In this document: positions 34,620-46,928 of the stretch, one piece after another
How positions within the stretch are numbered: position 1 is the stretch's first letter
How the letters are laid out: each line of letters begins with the position of its first letter
From: Ophiura sarsii
Taxonomy: Eukaryota; Echinodermata; Ophiuroidea; Amphilepidida; Ophiuridae
Direction of reading: 5' to 3'
NCBI GenBank assembly: GCA_035610835.1
Contig: CM069454.1
Span: 2,605,117-2,669,116, forward strand
DNA length: 64,000 nt
The notes under the pieces: model-generated
Seen by the model: only the letters and a program-made list of their open reading frames with translations
Database searches by the model: none
Told to the model about the DNA's origin: nothing
Translations under genes and position numbers: made by a program

Positions 34620-37140
34620 GAAAAATCATAAATTTAGGTATAGGCAATTTCGCCCATCACGTGATTCTCATCTTTGCGGCCACTGGTTTAATTTGGCGAA
34701 CACACAATAAAAACAGTAGTATGTTGCAAGTTTCCCACATTAGGGTGACAGACCACTGTAACATGTTTGTCAGCTTATCATCCAAAAACCAATTTTGCCT
34801 CACAAAAGTGAATTTTTCATATTGATTTTTTTCCAAAGATATTCGCAGAATAGTTTTTAATGTAAAATTATCATTAGGTAGGTATGGGATTGATTATGGA
34901 TTTGATGCAGTTAACAACCCATCAATGTATGTGGGACATCCGTGGTATAGGTCAATGCACTTATTGCGCTATATGGGGCACATACGCCCTATGATGATGG
35001 GGCAGGTTCGCAAAATTGGGATTTATATAGTTATGATTTTGCATAATTTCAAAATTGTAATTGTCCTCTGACAGGATAATTGTAATTATAAAATGGTTAT
35101 AAGGAATGGAGTAACACTAATTATTAGAGGAGAATATTTAAAAATGTTGTATTTCTTATTACTTTTAAATTCTGAACGAGTATGTTCCGCAAAAGGGCCC
35201 CACCCCTATGTTTCGGACCCCTACATTTTATTTTGGAATAAAATAACGATGAATAACGAATCTATATGTATAAGATAGTATGGTACTTTGTGTAGCCTAA
35301 TTCTGAGCCTGAGGAGAACTTGCCCCGGCCGCGATGTTATTTACCGTAACAAACATTTGATACATTGACGGAGTAAAGCGTATAGTATACACATGCATGT
35401 ACATTGTAGCACACATCCCTTAGAAATTTGAAATTTGGGACATAATAGCAACCGCCCTCTGTTGATTTTTTTATCACAAAAAAGTTTAGCTGTGTTGAGC
35501 CTGGTGGCGCTATTCATAGATGACAATTATACGACCACAGGCCTACATGTTATAAACATAGGTCGCTACAGGTGTTGAAACAATGAAAGGTGACATTAAA
35601 TTAGAGAATTCACCAATGATAGATCTTAGATCATTGACGCATTGGATGAAGAAAATACTGAACTTCAACGCAAAAACATTTTCGTGGAGAATTGCTCATC
35701 AGCAGAAATACAGCAGCTGCTTAAACTTTCCTAATTTGTCTTCATCAGATTTAATTTTCATGTAGTACCTTGCGTTGAGCTTCGTCGATTTCTCAACAAT
35801 TTTGTGTATAGATCGTTAAAATCGGCTAATGTTTGTTACGTCTAATAAATTCGCGTCCGGCATATGGGCGAACCTACCCCGGCGTCAGGCAAGTTAGCCC
35901 TTTTGAGACACTTGTCTTTATAATTTACTCTTGTCTTTACAGTAAGGCTTAGAGTACTGAGATCATGGTCGTATGTAGTCAATTTTTCACATGATATCAA
36001 TAGGTCCATTCAATCTTTAAAATTTGCGTCTCTAGACCTCTTCAAATGAAAATGGGGCGAACATTCCCCGCTCTCCCCTACTTTTTATTTGAAAACCTGA
36101 GAGAAATCCTGGTTTGGAAATGTTCGCTCCGAAAAATGTACACATTTCACACTCACCCCCAGCGATACAGCGTAACAATAGGGATATCGATTGATGAAGC
36201 GTTTATACAGAAGATAGAAATTGGTATATTTTCACCGAGTTAGGAAAATACGTTGGGGTGTGTTCGTACGTGTTGGTGCATAGAATAGCATCATAGCCTT
36301 TCTGTATTCTCTTCGCCACAACAAAACAATGAACAAACTAGAAATTTCTTTTGATAGATTACATCAACGCCAAGGCAAATGACCCCCGCGCAATAAACTG
36401 AAGAATGCCGAGGAGACTGACCACCAATTGTATTGCACGATTTGATGTAATCATTTCTTGAAACACTACCGTATTTTTATAATGTTTGAGTCATATGAGA
36501 CACACGAAAACACCTATTTACATTTAATTTAAAATCCCTGCATACTTCGATCAACTGATTGATATTCGGACAAAAACTATATAGTAGAGATGACTTTTTT
36601 TCCGATGTATGTGATAGCATTTATTGTCCGATGTTTCGACCATCCGGTCTTTGTCACAGTAAAGTGGCACAAGCTAAGAGAAGCAGTACATTGCCATTAC
36701 TTTCACACATTGTAACAAGAGATATGCCGAAGTCATCGTTTTAATAACATCTAACTATTGGCTTAGTGGGCTGACATTTTATTCAAGATAACGTTGCACA
36801 TCATTGTTTCGAGACAGGATATTGCGAAGCAACCTACAGTCTTTCCTTTATTATCATGATTATATCATTACACTTTTAAAAGCACTTATAGAAGTAGTGA
36901 CCAACCAGTTCTGTAGTCAAGAGTAGTGTACGTATCTTTACAAAAACAAGCTCATAAGTGAAAATGTGAAAAGTACATAATGGTACGATACACCACTTAT
37001 CAAATGTTGATTGTGTAAGCATGGTTAATAGGTTTGGTAAGAAAAACAGATGCAGAAATATCAAAAACACCATTATCAGTAGCAGCAGTAAGAATAAAAG
37101 CAGCGACAGAAGTGGCAGTACCAGGAGCAAGGAGTTGGTG
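34620..37140. other. no recognisable feature
   Basis: Within the old segmental duplicate but with little visible structure. Short open frames (35093, 35583, 36046, 36559) have no supporting signals. Confidence 0.45.
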
Positions 37141-37154
37141 AGATTTAGAGAGTA

Positions 37155-37496
37155 TGGCCCGTATTCTCGTACGTAGTTAAACACGGTTCTTACTTTGACT
37201 TTAAGAACATCTAGACGTAATCACTCAACCGTAACCGTGCCTGCTGCAAGCTGACGTTCAGATCGTCTAGTATTAAAAATACACGAGCTTTTGAGGTATT
37301 CGGACGATATATATTGTAATCCATTAGAGCCATAATAAAAATGAATACCTGACCATTCTGGGGACGAGATTCGCGGAGTTTAAAACCGTGTTTTGTTAAA
37401 CATAATGTTTAAAAGATAAACTCGCGATTAAGTTGGACACGCGTTTAGTTAGACAGGGTTTTAAGCTAAACCCGTGTTTAGTACGAGAATACGGCC
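37155..37496. mobile_element. MITE with GGCCCGTATTCTCGTAC termini
   Basis: The left end GGCCCGTATTCTCGTAC continues to TAAACACGG, and the right end is its near-exact inverse. A partial relative lies at 32900-33125. Confidence 0.75.
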
Positions 37497-38439
37497 CAAT
37501 ATGTTTCATGATTTTGGTTCGTAATGCGCACTATTAGAAAGCGATTGTACACCAAGTGGCAGAGGAATAAACAAATAGGGGTGGATGTAGACAAAATGCA
37601 AACATATCTAGTTTTCAACTAAAATTGTCCCCAGAAAACGTTCCCGAAGCCATCTTGTGTGACAAATTGAGATTATTTTGAACCTTCGGTAAGTTTTACA
37701 CTGAAAGTTGCAGTACAACGTTAAAACACGTCACCTGTATTTGTATAAGGGGACATTCCCCCACGACAAATACCTCGTCCCTCCGCTTGCGCCGCCTATG
37801 GTCATCGCCCGATATGTAAACACTAGTGTAACAGTGCGATAGTGCATTGAGATCTGTACGTACGTGTCTCAGTCAATAACATCCATACAACACATTATAA
37901 CTCCCCGAAGGAGCTATCAAAAGGTCAAAGGGGTAAAATTCTACACAAAGCTGTATTATACTTTATGAATTGTCGACCGAGTACTATTTTCATTCTAATA
38001 AAAAAATTGCTTTGAATAGCGCTATATTTAACCATCATTTAACCTGCTTCTCCCTATCATTTGCATTCATCCACATCGAGTGGTGACCACAATGAAATGA
38101 TAAACGTTAATAGGGCTGAACTTGCTTCAACTATTATGGTTAATGAAAATCCATATAAGACGTGGGTAAACATATCTGCTACTTTTCAACTGTAATTGAA
38201 GTACCAGAAAGCACAGACAGAAACGTTTCATTTACCATTCTTACTTGATTGTAAGGGTCCTTCAACTACAGTACGCCAGATGCTGTAATGGTCACTGCTT
38301 CTATATGTATGGTTTACAGTGAGTATATGCACAGGCACGTTACCAGCTTAGTGACTTCACAACAACATTTTATTTTTAACCTATAATAGGGGTGTAACAA
38401 ACGTTTTTGAAGTAAACGAAACAACAGATACAGGTTTAT

Positions 38440-38600
38440 TTTTTACAGGTTTATTTATTTCGCATATACAACATAGCAATACAAAGTCAGAGCAAAATTA
38501 GTTTACAAAACAATAGCATATGCAAGGCGTCGTTGAAAAAACTCACGAAGAGCTTACTACACGTGTCAACGAGACCCTTTGGAAAAATGTTAATGGATGA
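38440..38600. repeat. possible LINE 3' end, minus strand
   Basis: On the minus strand the sequence ends 'gcgaaataaataaacctg', a form seen at non-LTR element 3' ends. No coding sequence supports it, so this is tentative. Confidence 0.2.
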
Positions 38601-38752
38601 GGTAATACAAATAAGCAATTATGTTACAAAGATAATCAATATGATAGGGAGATTATATAAATATAATGAAAGTATAAAGTAATCTTTTAAAACTTGGTTG
38701 GTGTGCATACATAGATAGGTATTCAGGAGGGCAATTGGTCGAGAAGAAAATA

Positions 38753-39705
38753 CAGGCTGTCCCAAAATGATTAGTACTCATCGATGCCTAAAGTTCAATA
38801 AAAAAATCATCGTCAAAATCAATTAAATTAGATCCATTGTTTTTCTATAATATTTACTATACTGTACCCTTTTATTAGAATTAGAGATCATGAATATCGA
38901 ACCTATTTTAATGCTTTTTGGCAAAGTGCAAAAAAATGTGTTTTTAAACAGCTTGTTTGAATGAAACTAATACATTCTCTTAATCTCTTGTCTGCTAATA
39001 TCTGTGGTTCCTTTCCATTTTAAACTGCTGTTGTATCATATTGTTGTTCAAACCTTTAATATTTCTTCATTTTGATTTAATTTGAAGAGTAAAAATGGAT
39101 CGTCACGCATGAGCGACCCCAAGCTTTTTTTCTATAATGAGCTAGTTTTGAGGCTAAATTGAGGGACATTTAAATAGGTAGAGACGTGGTCATGGGTAAT
39201 TAGCAGTGGCTTAGACTTCTTTTTAATATTGAGGATAGAATTTCCTACAAACGTGCTAAAAATGATATAGTCCCTTAGTGTTTAACCTCACGAAATCCAT
39301 TCTTCAACGTGAAAATGAAATATAAGCCACTGGTGATTCACCAAATACCACTTCTTTTAGAAGTCACTAAACACTTGTCAAATAAAACAATGCATGGGGT
39401 CACTCAAGTGTGACGATTTGAACACCCATAACTAATAACAGTTACAACAGAGAAACACACAAGATTATATTGAGTAGACAAGAGATTATGAGAATACACA
39501 AGTTTCTTTCAAACAAGCTGTAATAGCACACACATTTGTTAGCACTTGGTGAAATCACCATGTTTTACATAATGGAGTGTATCTTAAGTTTGATAAATCC
39601 GATATTCATGATCTAAAATTCTAATGAAATAGTACAGTATGACAAAGATGATTTAAAACAACGGATCCAATCCCATCGATTTTGTAGTACCAAAGAAAAT
39701 CCGGT
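38753..39705. mobile_element. large foldback element (about 950 bp)
   Basis: Nested inverted blocks line up symmetrically about 39230: 38840-38905 with 39585-39667 ('atcatgaatatcg', 'tactgta'), 'aaacagcttgtttgaa' with 'ttcaaacaagctgt', 'ctcttgtctgc' with 'gtagacaagag', 'atggatcgtcacgcatgagcgacccca' with its diverged inverse at about 39395. The left end CAGGCTGTCCCAAAATGATT resembles Tc1/mariner-type ends. Confidence 0.7.
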
Positions 39706-39940
39706 GACAAATCAATAATTACAAAAATAACACAAATGACCAAAGGAACATAAACAAATGTAAATCATATATGATTCAAGATGCATAAGCAATCACTAAA
39801 TGTATAAGATATTAATTGTCTGTTGTTATCCTGCAATAAACCGAGAGGTGGTTTTCCTGAAAGAAATGTTTAGTCCAATTCATTGTAAGGGACGGTGTGT
39901 CGTCAAAGGAAACTCTCAAAAAAGCTTAGCACTAGTTATA

Positions 39941-40826
39941 CAGGGTGGTTCAATAAAACGTTGACAGTTTTTTTAAGCCATTTTTAAAAAAAATTCTGTA
40001 GATCTAAACAAAATCTTTTCAATATTCATCAACTATATGATCTTGACCATCTATGCTGAAAATATTGTTACAAATAACCTTACAGTTGCAAAATAACAGC
40101 TATTTGAACAAAGTCTCTCCCATTTCACTCTGTCCCCGGGGACTGATTTCCCGACGTTACAACCAGTGTGGTTCAATAAAACGTTGACAGTTTTTCAAAG
40201 CTATATTTTTTTTAAATTGTGGGATTTGGTTTAATTTTATTTACATATTCCTCAAAAATATCATCTTGGCCATCTATGCTGAAAATATCAATGTTAATAA
40301 TGCTATGGCGGCAAAATGATAGCTATTTGAAGAGAATCTCTCCAAAATCTCTTTGTCCACGGGTAAGTCTACGGGAAATGGCCAGCAAGATAACATTAAA
40401 TAGCATCGTCACTTTTGAGGCATAGAGCATAGACAATTACACTTCCAATCTATGAAAATCAATAATTCTAATTAGGATTAATCGTGGTATTATTATTACG
40501 TATTAATTTCACACCTGGATAGATAGTTAACAATAACACTCGTTTCACCTGGCGGGATCTTCAAATCTTAGATTACTTGCATGCAATTCATCATTCAGTA
40601 TTCAATGTAACGTCGCGAAATCAGTACCCGTGGACAGAGTGAAATGGGACAGACTTGGTTCAAATAGCTGTTATTTTGCAACCGTAAGGTTATTTGTAAG
40701 ATATTTTCGGCATAGATGGTCATGATCATATAGTTGATGAATATTGAAAAAGATTTTTTTTTAAATCTAGAGAATTTAAAAAAAATAGCTTCAAAAAACT
40801 GTCAACGTTTTATTGAACTGGTTAAA
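39941..40826. mobile_element. mariner-like element with about 205-bp inverted arms
   Basis: The left arm 39941-40150 begins CAGGGTGGTTCAATAAAACG after a TA; the right arm 40618-40826 is its near-identical inverse. A third, diverged arm in direct orientation starts at 40164 (CAGTGTGGTTCAATAAAACG), so the left side holds two successive ends. No transposase is present. The open frame 40219-40425 lies in the second arm. Confidence 0.75.
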
Positions 40827-41281
40827 ATCAGCTAGGTTAAATGGTACTGAAGTCAGAATGGTGTCGATCTGAGTGAACAGTGCATCAAATTTGACATTGT
40901 AGTTCGTCGGAAGATGGACATCTTTATTATTTTTCACTAGTTGCAACACGGGCGAGATTCATAATATTACCAGGTTAGGATTACATTGTAAAAATTCAAT
41001 TATTCTATGCATCAGTGCAGCTAGTTGGAACCCATTGTAACGTTGACAGTAAGCTTATTTAACTTTTTTTAGCTCGCCCGGGCAGCGATTTCCTACCCAC
41101 ATATTATCAGCTGGGATGATGACATCGTCGAATCAATGCTGTTGCATGCACGTGGACATTGCGTTTAGTGTCTAGGAAGGTTAGGGTTAATGTGCTATTT
41201 GCGATTTGAACTGATGCGCACTAACGACGCTCTATGTACTTTCGTACTGGGCTCAGACACTTGCGTCACGTCATCACATTA

Positions 41282-41692
41282 GGGAGCTTTCGATTCGGAC
41301 GACGGACGCTTCTACGACAAGATGACACCTCGAGTCATGTGCGCATGCGTCAACTTAGCAATCCGTCGGTCGTCCAATTTCTGGGACCTGTGATCTTAAG
41401 CTTTCGATTTGCGCGATGGACGCATGTACGACGGTAAATACACACAAAGTTACCGTCGTCGGTTGTTTGTCCCTTTGCGCGTTGTAGCGTTTAGAGGACC
41501 AACGGATGACAAAATTGACGCATTCGCACATGGCTCAAAGTGTCATTCAACCGTCGGGCAAATCGAAAGCTCCCGAAGATCAGCCGAAGACAGGTCCAAG
41601 AAATTGGACGACCGACGGATTGCGAAGTCGACGCGTGCGCACATGACTCAAGGTGTCATCTTAAGCGTCCGTCGTCCAAATCAAAAGCTCTC
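41282..41692. mobile_element. MITE with about 150-bp inverted arms
   Basis: Left GGGAGCTTTCGATTCGGACG and right (reverse strand) GAGAGCTTTTGATTTGGACG continue as inverted copies through 'gatgacacct', 'gtcatgtgcgca' and 'caatccgtcggtcgtccaat'. It is strikingly CG-rich (TCGTCCG motifs). The open frames 41234-41723 are translations of the arms. Confidence 0.8.
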
Positions 41693-41709
41693 TATTACTG
41701 ATACACATA

Positions 41710-41862
41710 CCGGGTGTCCTTAAAAAGATCCCATAAAATAAACGGCATCTGAAAACTGAGTGTTTTCCCTTTCCGTGTGTATAAACATATTACACCAAAC
41801 TCTAGGACTTCATGGTCAACAAGTTGCGCAAACATGTGCACAGTTTTTGTAGGGACACCCTG
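41710..41862. mobile_element. 153-bp Tc1/mariner-type MITE
   Basis: Ends CCGGGTGTCCTTAAAAA and (reverse strand) CAGGGTGTCCCTACAAAAA, each bordered by TA. Confidence 0.75.
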
Positions 41863-42632
41863 TAGTGATTATTGATTTAGATGAATAAATGCTGACTGAA
41901 TTTGCAATCTACAAGTGTATATACAATTTGATGCAGCCATGTCAAATGTTACGCAAAATCGTGCACGTCTCTGATACATGAAAGTGTACGTCGCAATACA
42001 AAACCGCACTTGGCCCACGCGCACGGGACAGAGCCTTGCCTACGAAACATTTCACACAGACCCATGTCACAAGCTTTGCTGGATTGCTGTGGGGTGTGTA
42101 GGCTATATATAATTGGGCCACAATAGTATAGAAGTGGCAATACTGTAATTATCTATTACTGGAAAAACGAGAATGATTATCATTTTCACAGATATTACTT
42201 CACTTATGCTAGTGGTGGACAATTTCCTTATAGCGCTAAACGTTATAGCACTAATGTATTGAGTTATTGGAATGATGGAAGGCCAAATAGTTGAAAATGA
42301 TAGCTAATTTCATTTGGATTATATTTATATCGTTGCGGAATATCGCATTGACAAGCCATTAGACGCAACAGGATGTTGATGACATCTATATTAAAAGTGG
42401 AACGGTATATTTTGTCATTGGTGGCATATCTCGTGATTCGCTTGTTTAGATCACGTTTTACACTCTTAGAAAAAAGTAAGCAATGTTGGGTAAAATACTA
42501 CACTTCAGGATGGTAAAAAGGGAACATGGTTGTTTGTTGGGTAAAAATGAACACAGCAGTGGTTGTGTAGAGTCTTGCACAACACATTGAACATTTTACC
42601 CATCAATCGTTGGGTAAATGTTTACCCCTAAA

Positions 42633-42871
42633 CAGCGTTCGCGTTAAGTGGTTGCCCGGTTGCCCGGGACACCCACATTTAGCACCGGGCAACCAACATG
42701 TACTTATTTGGTTGCCCGGTGGGCAACCAATTTTTTTACAAGAAGTGAAACACTTAACACATGCATTTAAATATTTTACAGAACGGGCAACCAAAAATCT
42801 GCCGGGCAACCATAATTTCCTGCTTGGTTGCCCGGCGGGCAACCAGATTTTTTTCCTTAATTCGGACGCTG
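42633..42871. mobile_element. hAT MITE, copy 1, with 8-bp TSD
   Basis: Termini CAGCGTTCGCGTTAAG and (reverse strand) CAGCGTCCGAATTAAG, flanked by perfect 8-bp repeats CCCCTAAA (42625-42632, 42872-42879). The interior has many GGTTGCCCGG / CCGGGCAACC units, several back to back as short palindromes. The open frames on both strands are translations of these palindromes. Confidence 0.9.
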
Positions 42872-43082
42872 CCCCTAAACGACCAAGTTCCCTATTATGT
42901 GTAACACTTTACACAACAGGTTTTACCCAACACTTGAGTCATTTTGGTACACATAAATTAATTTTTAAAAAATGAAGGTATATATTTTAAGCAATTTTGG
43001 GTGTCATATTTTTGCATTCTAATGTTCTTTCGTAATTTTATTATCCACGGAATTAAAGATTTTTAGAAGAACTTACCTTAAC

Positions 43083-43150
43083 TTGACCTGCCCAGGGCTC
43101 GAACCCACAACCTTTGTACTTTAAGACTGACGCCGATCCACTGTGCTCAC
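43083..43150 (-). mobile_element. tRNA-related SINE head fragment
   Basis: On the minus strand: an A-box-like 'cacagtggatcggcg' and B box GGTTCGAGCCC, preceded by AAAGGTTGTG exactly as in the SINE at 32019-32336. No SINE body follows. Confidence 0.6.
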
Positions 43151-44137
43151 AAAGTAGTTGATATTATGGAAATGCTTTGTGTTAATATAAACTATTTCAT
43201 ATATGACTAGATATGAAAGAATTAGAAATTAATTGGTAAAAGTTGAGATTGGCATGACAAAAGCATAAATTCAATGAAACTAGTAAATTATAATGCTATA
43301 TTATCTTAAGGGAGACCGATGTGTGAAGGTCAGGTTGCCGGCAAACCATTGAAAAGTCGACCTTGATAATAATGTGCTCTCGCGACACTACTACGCGCCC
43401 CGGCTACACGCATAGTTTACTTTACCTTGTCTGGACAATAGTTACATCGATCGGTAACGCGGCTTTCTACAAAGACATTTTACCCAACAAAGTTTAAAAC
43501 TACAATATCGTTGGGTAAATTTTTACCCCAAAACGACCATGTTCCCTATTTTGACCCAATTATGTGTAACACTTGCACAACCGGGTTGTGAAGAGGTTTT
43601 ACCCAACACTTGTGTCCTTTTGGTACACATAAATTGGGTAAATTTCCTTTACCCAATAATTATGTGAAGGCAATTTACCCTTTTATTGTGTAACACTTTA
43701 CACTACATTATGCACATTTTTGTTGTGTACATTTTTACCCAACAATCTTACACTTTCATGGTGTCAAATCATGTTTTACCCAATTACGGGCACTTTTCTA
43801 CACTTCCAGAGTGTAAATCTCGGAATTCAATAGTAAACTATTGCATGTGTAAAATGTTATTTTACGAAATCGATGTTTAGCACAAAAATACTACACATTT
43901 CTTTTTTACCCAGCAAAATGTGACACTCATTTCTAAGCATGTATAGGGGTTTTATTTTCATTAAAGAGTTAACGTTTGCGGGAATTAGATTGTGAAATCT
44001 AATTAGAGCAACAGCCAATTTGCCATTTTACTAATTTATTTGATTTTATATGCATGACACTATTAGCTTTTTAAAAAGCGATCGCACAGAAGCATAAACT
44101 CCCAGAAGAAATTACACGATATACGATTATTCGGTCG

Positions 44138-44168
<31 letters not shown>
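44138..44168. repeat. poly-C tract (31 C)
   Basis: Homopolymer, followed by a short TGTCGGTCGAGA-type repeat (44175-44240). Another C-rich run lies at 44423-44450. Confidence 0.95.
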
Positions 44169-44962
44169 ATAATAGAGTCGTGTCGGTTGAGACTCGACAC
44201 TGTCGGTCGAGATTGGCACTGTCGGGCGGTGTCCCGACCTGACAGAAAAAATAGTAAAATAGTCGTAAAATGTGTACATAATAGTCTCCAAATGTATGCA
44301 GCAGTGGGCTAAATAAAGGAAAATGTTACAAACTGGTGAAAACCTGATTGGTTATTATTAAGTATTGGTTATTATTTGCTGACGGTGCTATTTTTAGGAC
44401 TGTGCGATTTTGTTTGTGACCACCCCCCCCCCCCCCCCTCCCCCCACCACTTACGTGAAATTAACGAGGTAACTTTACGAGGTAAGCTCAAATTTAGTGA
44501 GTTCTATACTGATTGACATGCAGTCTCGATGAAAAAACATAAACATTCAAGTTGAATCAAATCATGTCTTCTAGCTTCATGATCAAATGGAGCGAGGGAA
44601 AAGTCAAAGAGAAACAAATTCAAACATATAAGCCTGATTGCCATCAACTTAAATACATTTTTGGTTGACTCGATTTTCTAAATGGTTAAGTCATAAGATG
44701 TAACCAGCGACTGTACAGATCCCCTTTTAACGGAATTGACGTTTCAATATATTATTATAACTTTGCATCCATGTTCTACTATAGTCGAAAGTTATGTATT
44801 ATGCATGTTATAGTTTCAAGTTAATGTTCATATTAAATTCATGCATTCACTGTTATGCAAGCGCGGTGCAGTATCTGTGCAGTCAGGCGTGTCGGGGTGA
44901 GTGAACGTCGTGTACATGGTATTACGCCGCAAATTTTTCATAAGGAATCGCCAATTCAATAT

Positions 44963-45010
44963 GTACGAGGGCTGGTCATTAAGTTATGAAAGTGACTGGT
45001 ATGGGATGCA
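44963..45010. mobile_element. mariner-like terminus fragment
   Basis: TACGAGGGCTGGTCATTAAG has the form of mariner-type ends like those of 445-1497. No matching right end was found. Confidence 0.45.
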
Positions 45011-45580
45011 TGAGTAATTCTATTGAGAGATAGTGTTTTATCAATATATGAACCTTCGTATTTCCAACAATGCACATTTGGATTTCTAAATTTGAACTAT
45101 GACGTCATAGTATTAGCTTAACGGTAGTACACATTGGACACTGCTAAATCAATTATTTGGCGGGAAATTTGAAATGTTTGTAAGAAACACGTGGTAAGAA
45201 GATTGCATAACATGACACCAGAAGCAGGTAAATCCCATTTGTTGGCTTGCATATGATACCTAAGATAATAAATTTAATTCCCGTCAAATTTTAAATTGTT
45301 AGTATAAGAGGAAAAAGTAAGGAAAAGCAATTGAATGAAAAGTATACAAATATCAATATTTCAAATAACCCTTTTTCATTGAAAAATGCCCAGCAAGTAA
45401 ATCACTTTTGTTGAGGAAAATTAAAAAATGAGGACAAATCAAAGAAATCAACCAGTTTGCGCGATTCCATTAGATAGTTAACTAATTATCTGAACTTGTT
45501 CACTGAATTGTGAGATAGGCTTTTACGACGGGTATTCATAATATAAGTTAAAAGTTTAACGGGTTCGCCGTCGGACGAGT

Positions 45581-45647
45581 TGGCCTACTATATATAAATT
45601 TGGTTCTAATAGAACCTCCAAAGGAGGTATTTATATATAGTAGGCCA
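45581..45647. repeat. nested palindrome: 19-bp stem enclosing two hairpins
   Basis: The outer arms TGGCCTACTATATATAAAT and the exact inverse at 45629-45647 enclose two perfect small hairpins, GGTTCT-AAT-AGAACC and CCTCC-AAA-GGAGG. The strand would fold as a three-way junction. A further 10-bp inverted pair (CAGTGGCAAC, 45646-45655 and 45712-45721) follows at once. Confidence 0.9.
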
Positions 45648-45768
45648 GTGGCAACCTACGTGTTCAGTGGAAGCGGCAATCCATCTGAACGGCTCTTTTC
45701 AGAGACAACGAGTTGCCACTGTGGTCCAAAATTGTCTTTAGTAGCTATCTGGTATTGACAGTACTGTA

Positions 45769-45984
45769 CACACAGAAAACACTATGTAAAAAATTATGTA
45801 AATATAGAATTCCATAATATGTAAGAGTTTACATAAAACATGTAATATATACCCAAGCTTGTGTAAATTCCTATGCAAAAGCTTAACACAACTGTTTACA
45901 TAGTATTATGGAGTTCTATTTTTACACAGATTGTGTATTTTTTACATAATTTGTGTAATTTTTTTACATAGTGTTTTCTGTGTG
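45769..45984. mobile_element. 216-bp palindromic MITE, TA target site
   Basis: Perfect termini CACACAGAAAACACTATGTA plus about five more bases, bordered by TA. The interior continues as diverged inverted repeats ('aatagaattccataat' with 'attatggagttctattt'). Confidence 0.85.
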
Positions 45985-45999
45985 TAGTGGTTTCATTCT

Positions 46000-46770
46000 C
46001 TACAACACAATTGTCTAGTGATTACAATGCATCTAAAACAGAACATGAATTATACGATGGATTGATATTATTTGCTCCCTGAACAAGAATATTGAAGCTG
46101 TATGGACATTATTTTGCATGTCTTATTTTCAGATGCATCGGAGCATTTTGTATCAACTTTCTGTTGAGCGTACACATATCCGTATAAAGTGTAACAATAT
46201 TGTAATTTGCCGATGTCGCAATGTATGAGCGGTTTGGAATTAGTCATGTCTGAAGGTTTATTCCATTAGCGAACTTTCACGCTAAACTTAATAGAGCACC
46301 TGTTTCTTGCGATTATAATGTTACAGCTTCACCTATTACCATACAATAGGAACTGAGCTGACTGTATCCCCTAAAGGCATAAAGTAGTAAAACATAGTTT
46401 AACCCTGGGCCTCCTGAGACGTTTCTATAGCACTGCTACAAACCCCTATAAAAAACCGAGATGCAGAGTTGCTTATTTGGGTACCATTGTATAGCTAGAG
46501 GTCCCCCCTTTCCAGACATACCCAAACAGGTACAAACATCCCAGAATGACGTCACTAAACATTGCTGACCTTAAAATCCCGCAGTATTCGCTGTACAGTG
46601 AAATACGGTACAGGCCAATTGACATTTTGGCCAAAAAAGTTCCAAATATCGTAATTACTCCCGGTTGTTTGCTCGTAAGTGATGGAAATGGTGATCATAT
46701 CATATACTAAAATATTCAGGACCATACAATTAAGATATTTTTCAAAATGGCGATTGTAAAAAAATGTAAG
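46000..46770. other. no recognisable feature
   Basis: No repeat arms or gene signals noted. Confidence 0.4.
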
Positions 46771-46773
46771 GTG

Positions 46774-46796
46774 CCCCCCCCCCCCCCCCCCCCCCC
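46774..46796. repeat. poly-C tract (23 C)
   Basis: Homopolymer run. Confidence 0.95.
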
Positions 46797-46928
46797 GACT
46801 ACCGGACTTTAACGGCTTACCCTACCCCCAGTAAGGTAGTACCCTCAATTTCTTTTTGTCAAAATTAGCGCAAGGGTTATAAAAGCGATCACATAGACGC
46901 CCTTGGGAGGACGAGGGATAACGTGCTC

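Larger units (their letters stand above)
42461..43942. mobile_element. TTGGGTAAA-rich inverted-repeat element
   Basis: Left CACTCTTAGAAAAAAGTAAG and right (reverse strand) CATGCTTAGAAATGAGTGTC, then 'tgggtaaa', form the ends. The interior is packed with 'ttgggtaaa' and 'tttacccaa' motifs on both strands. It splits a copy of the 400-bp repeat (42365-42460 and 43960-44035), which defines the insertion. It carries the nested hAT MITE at 42633 and a tRNA-like segment at 43083. Confidence 0.65.
33355..44040. repeat. segmental duplicate B of the 8.8-11.4 kb segment
   Basis: Collinear with 8820-11438 (see there), but expanded about fourfold by nested insertions at 33.4, 37.2, 38.75, 39.9, 41.3, 41.7 and 42.5 kb. 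Confidence 0.55.

Noticed and set aside
41234..41723. Basic, Arg-rich open frames
   Set aside because: They come from the CG-rich arms of a MITE and read through both arms.
42603..42975. Open frames rich in LPG(Q/N)P motifs on both strands
   Set aside because: The motif is the translation of the GGTTGCCCGG palindromes in the hAT MITE, which explains its appearance on both strands and again at 46889-47098.
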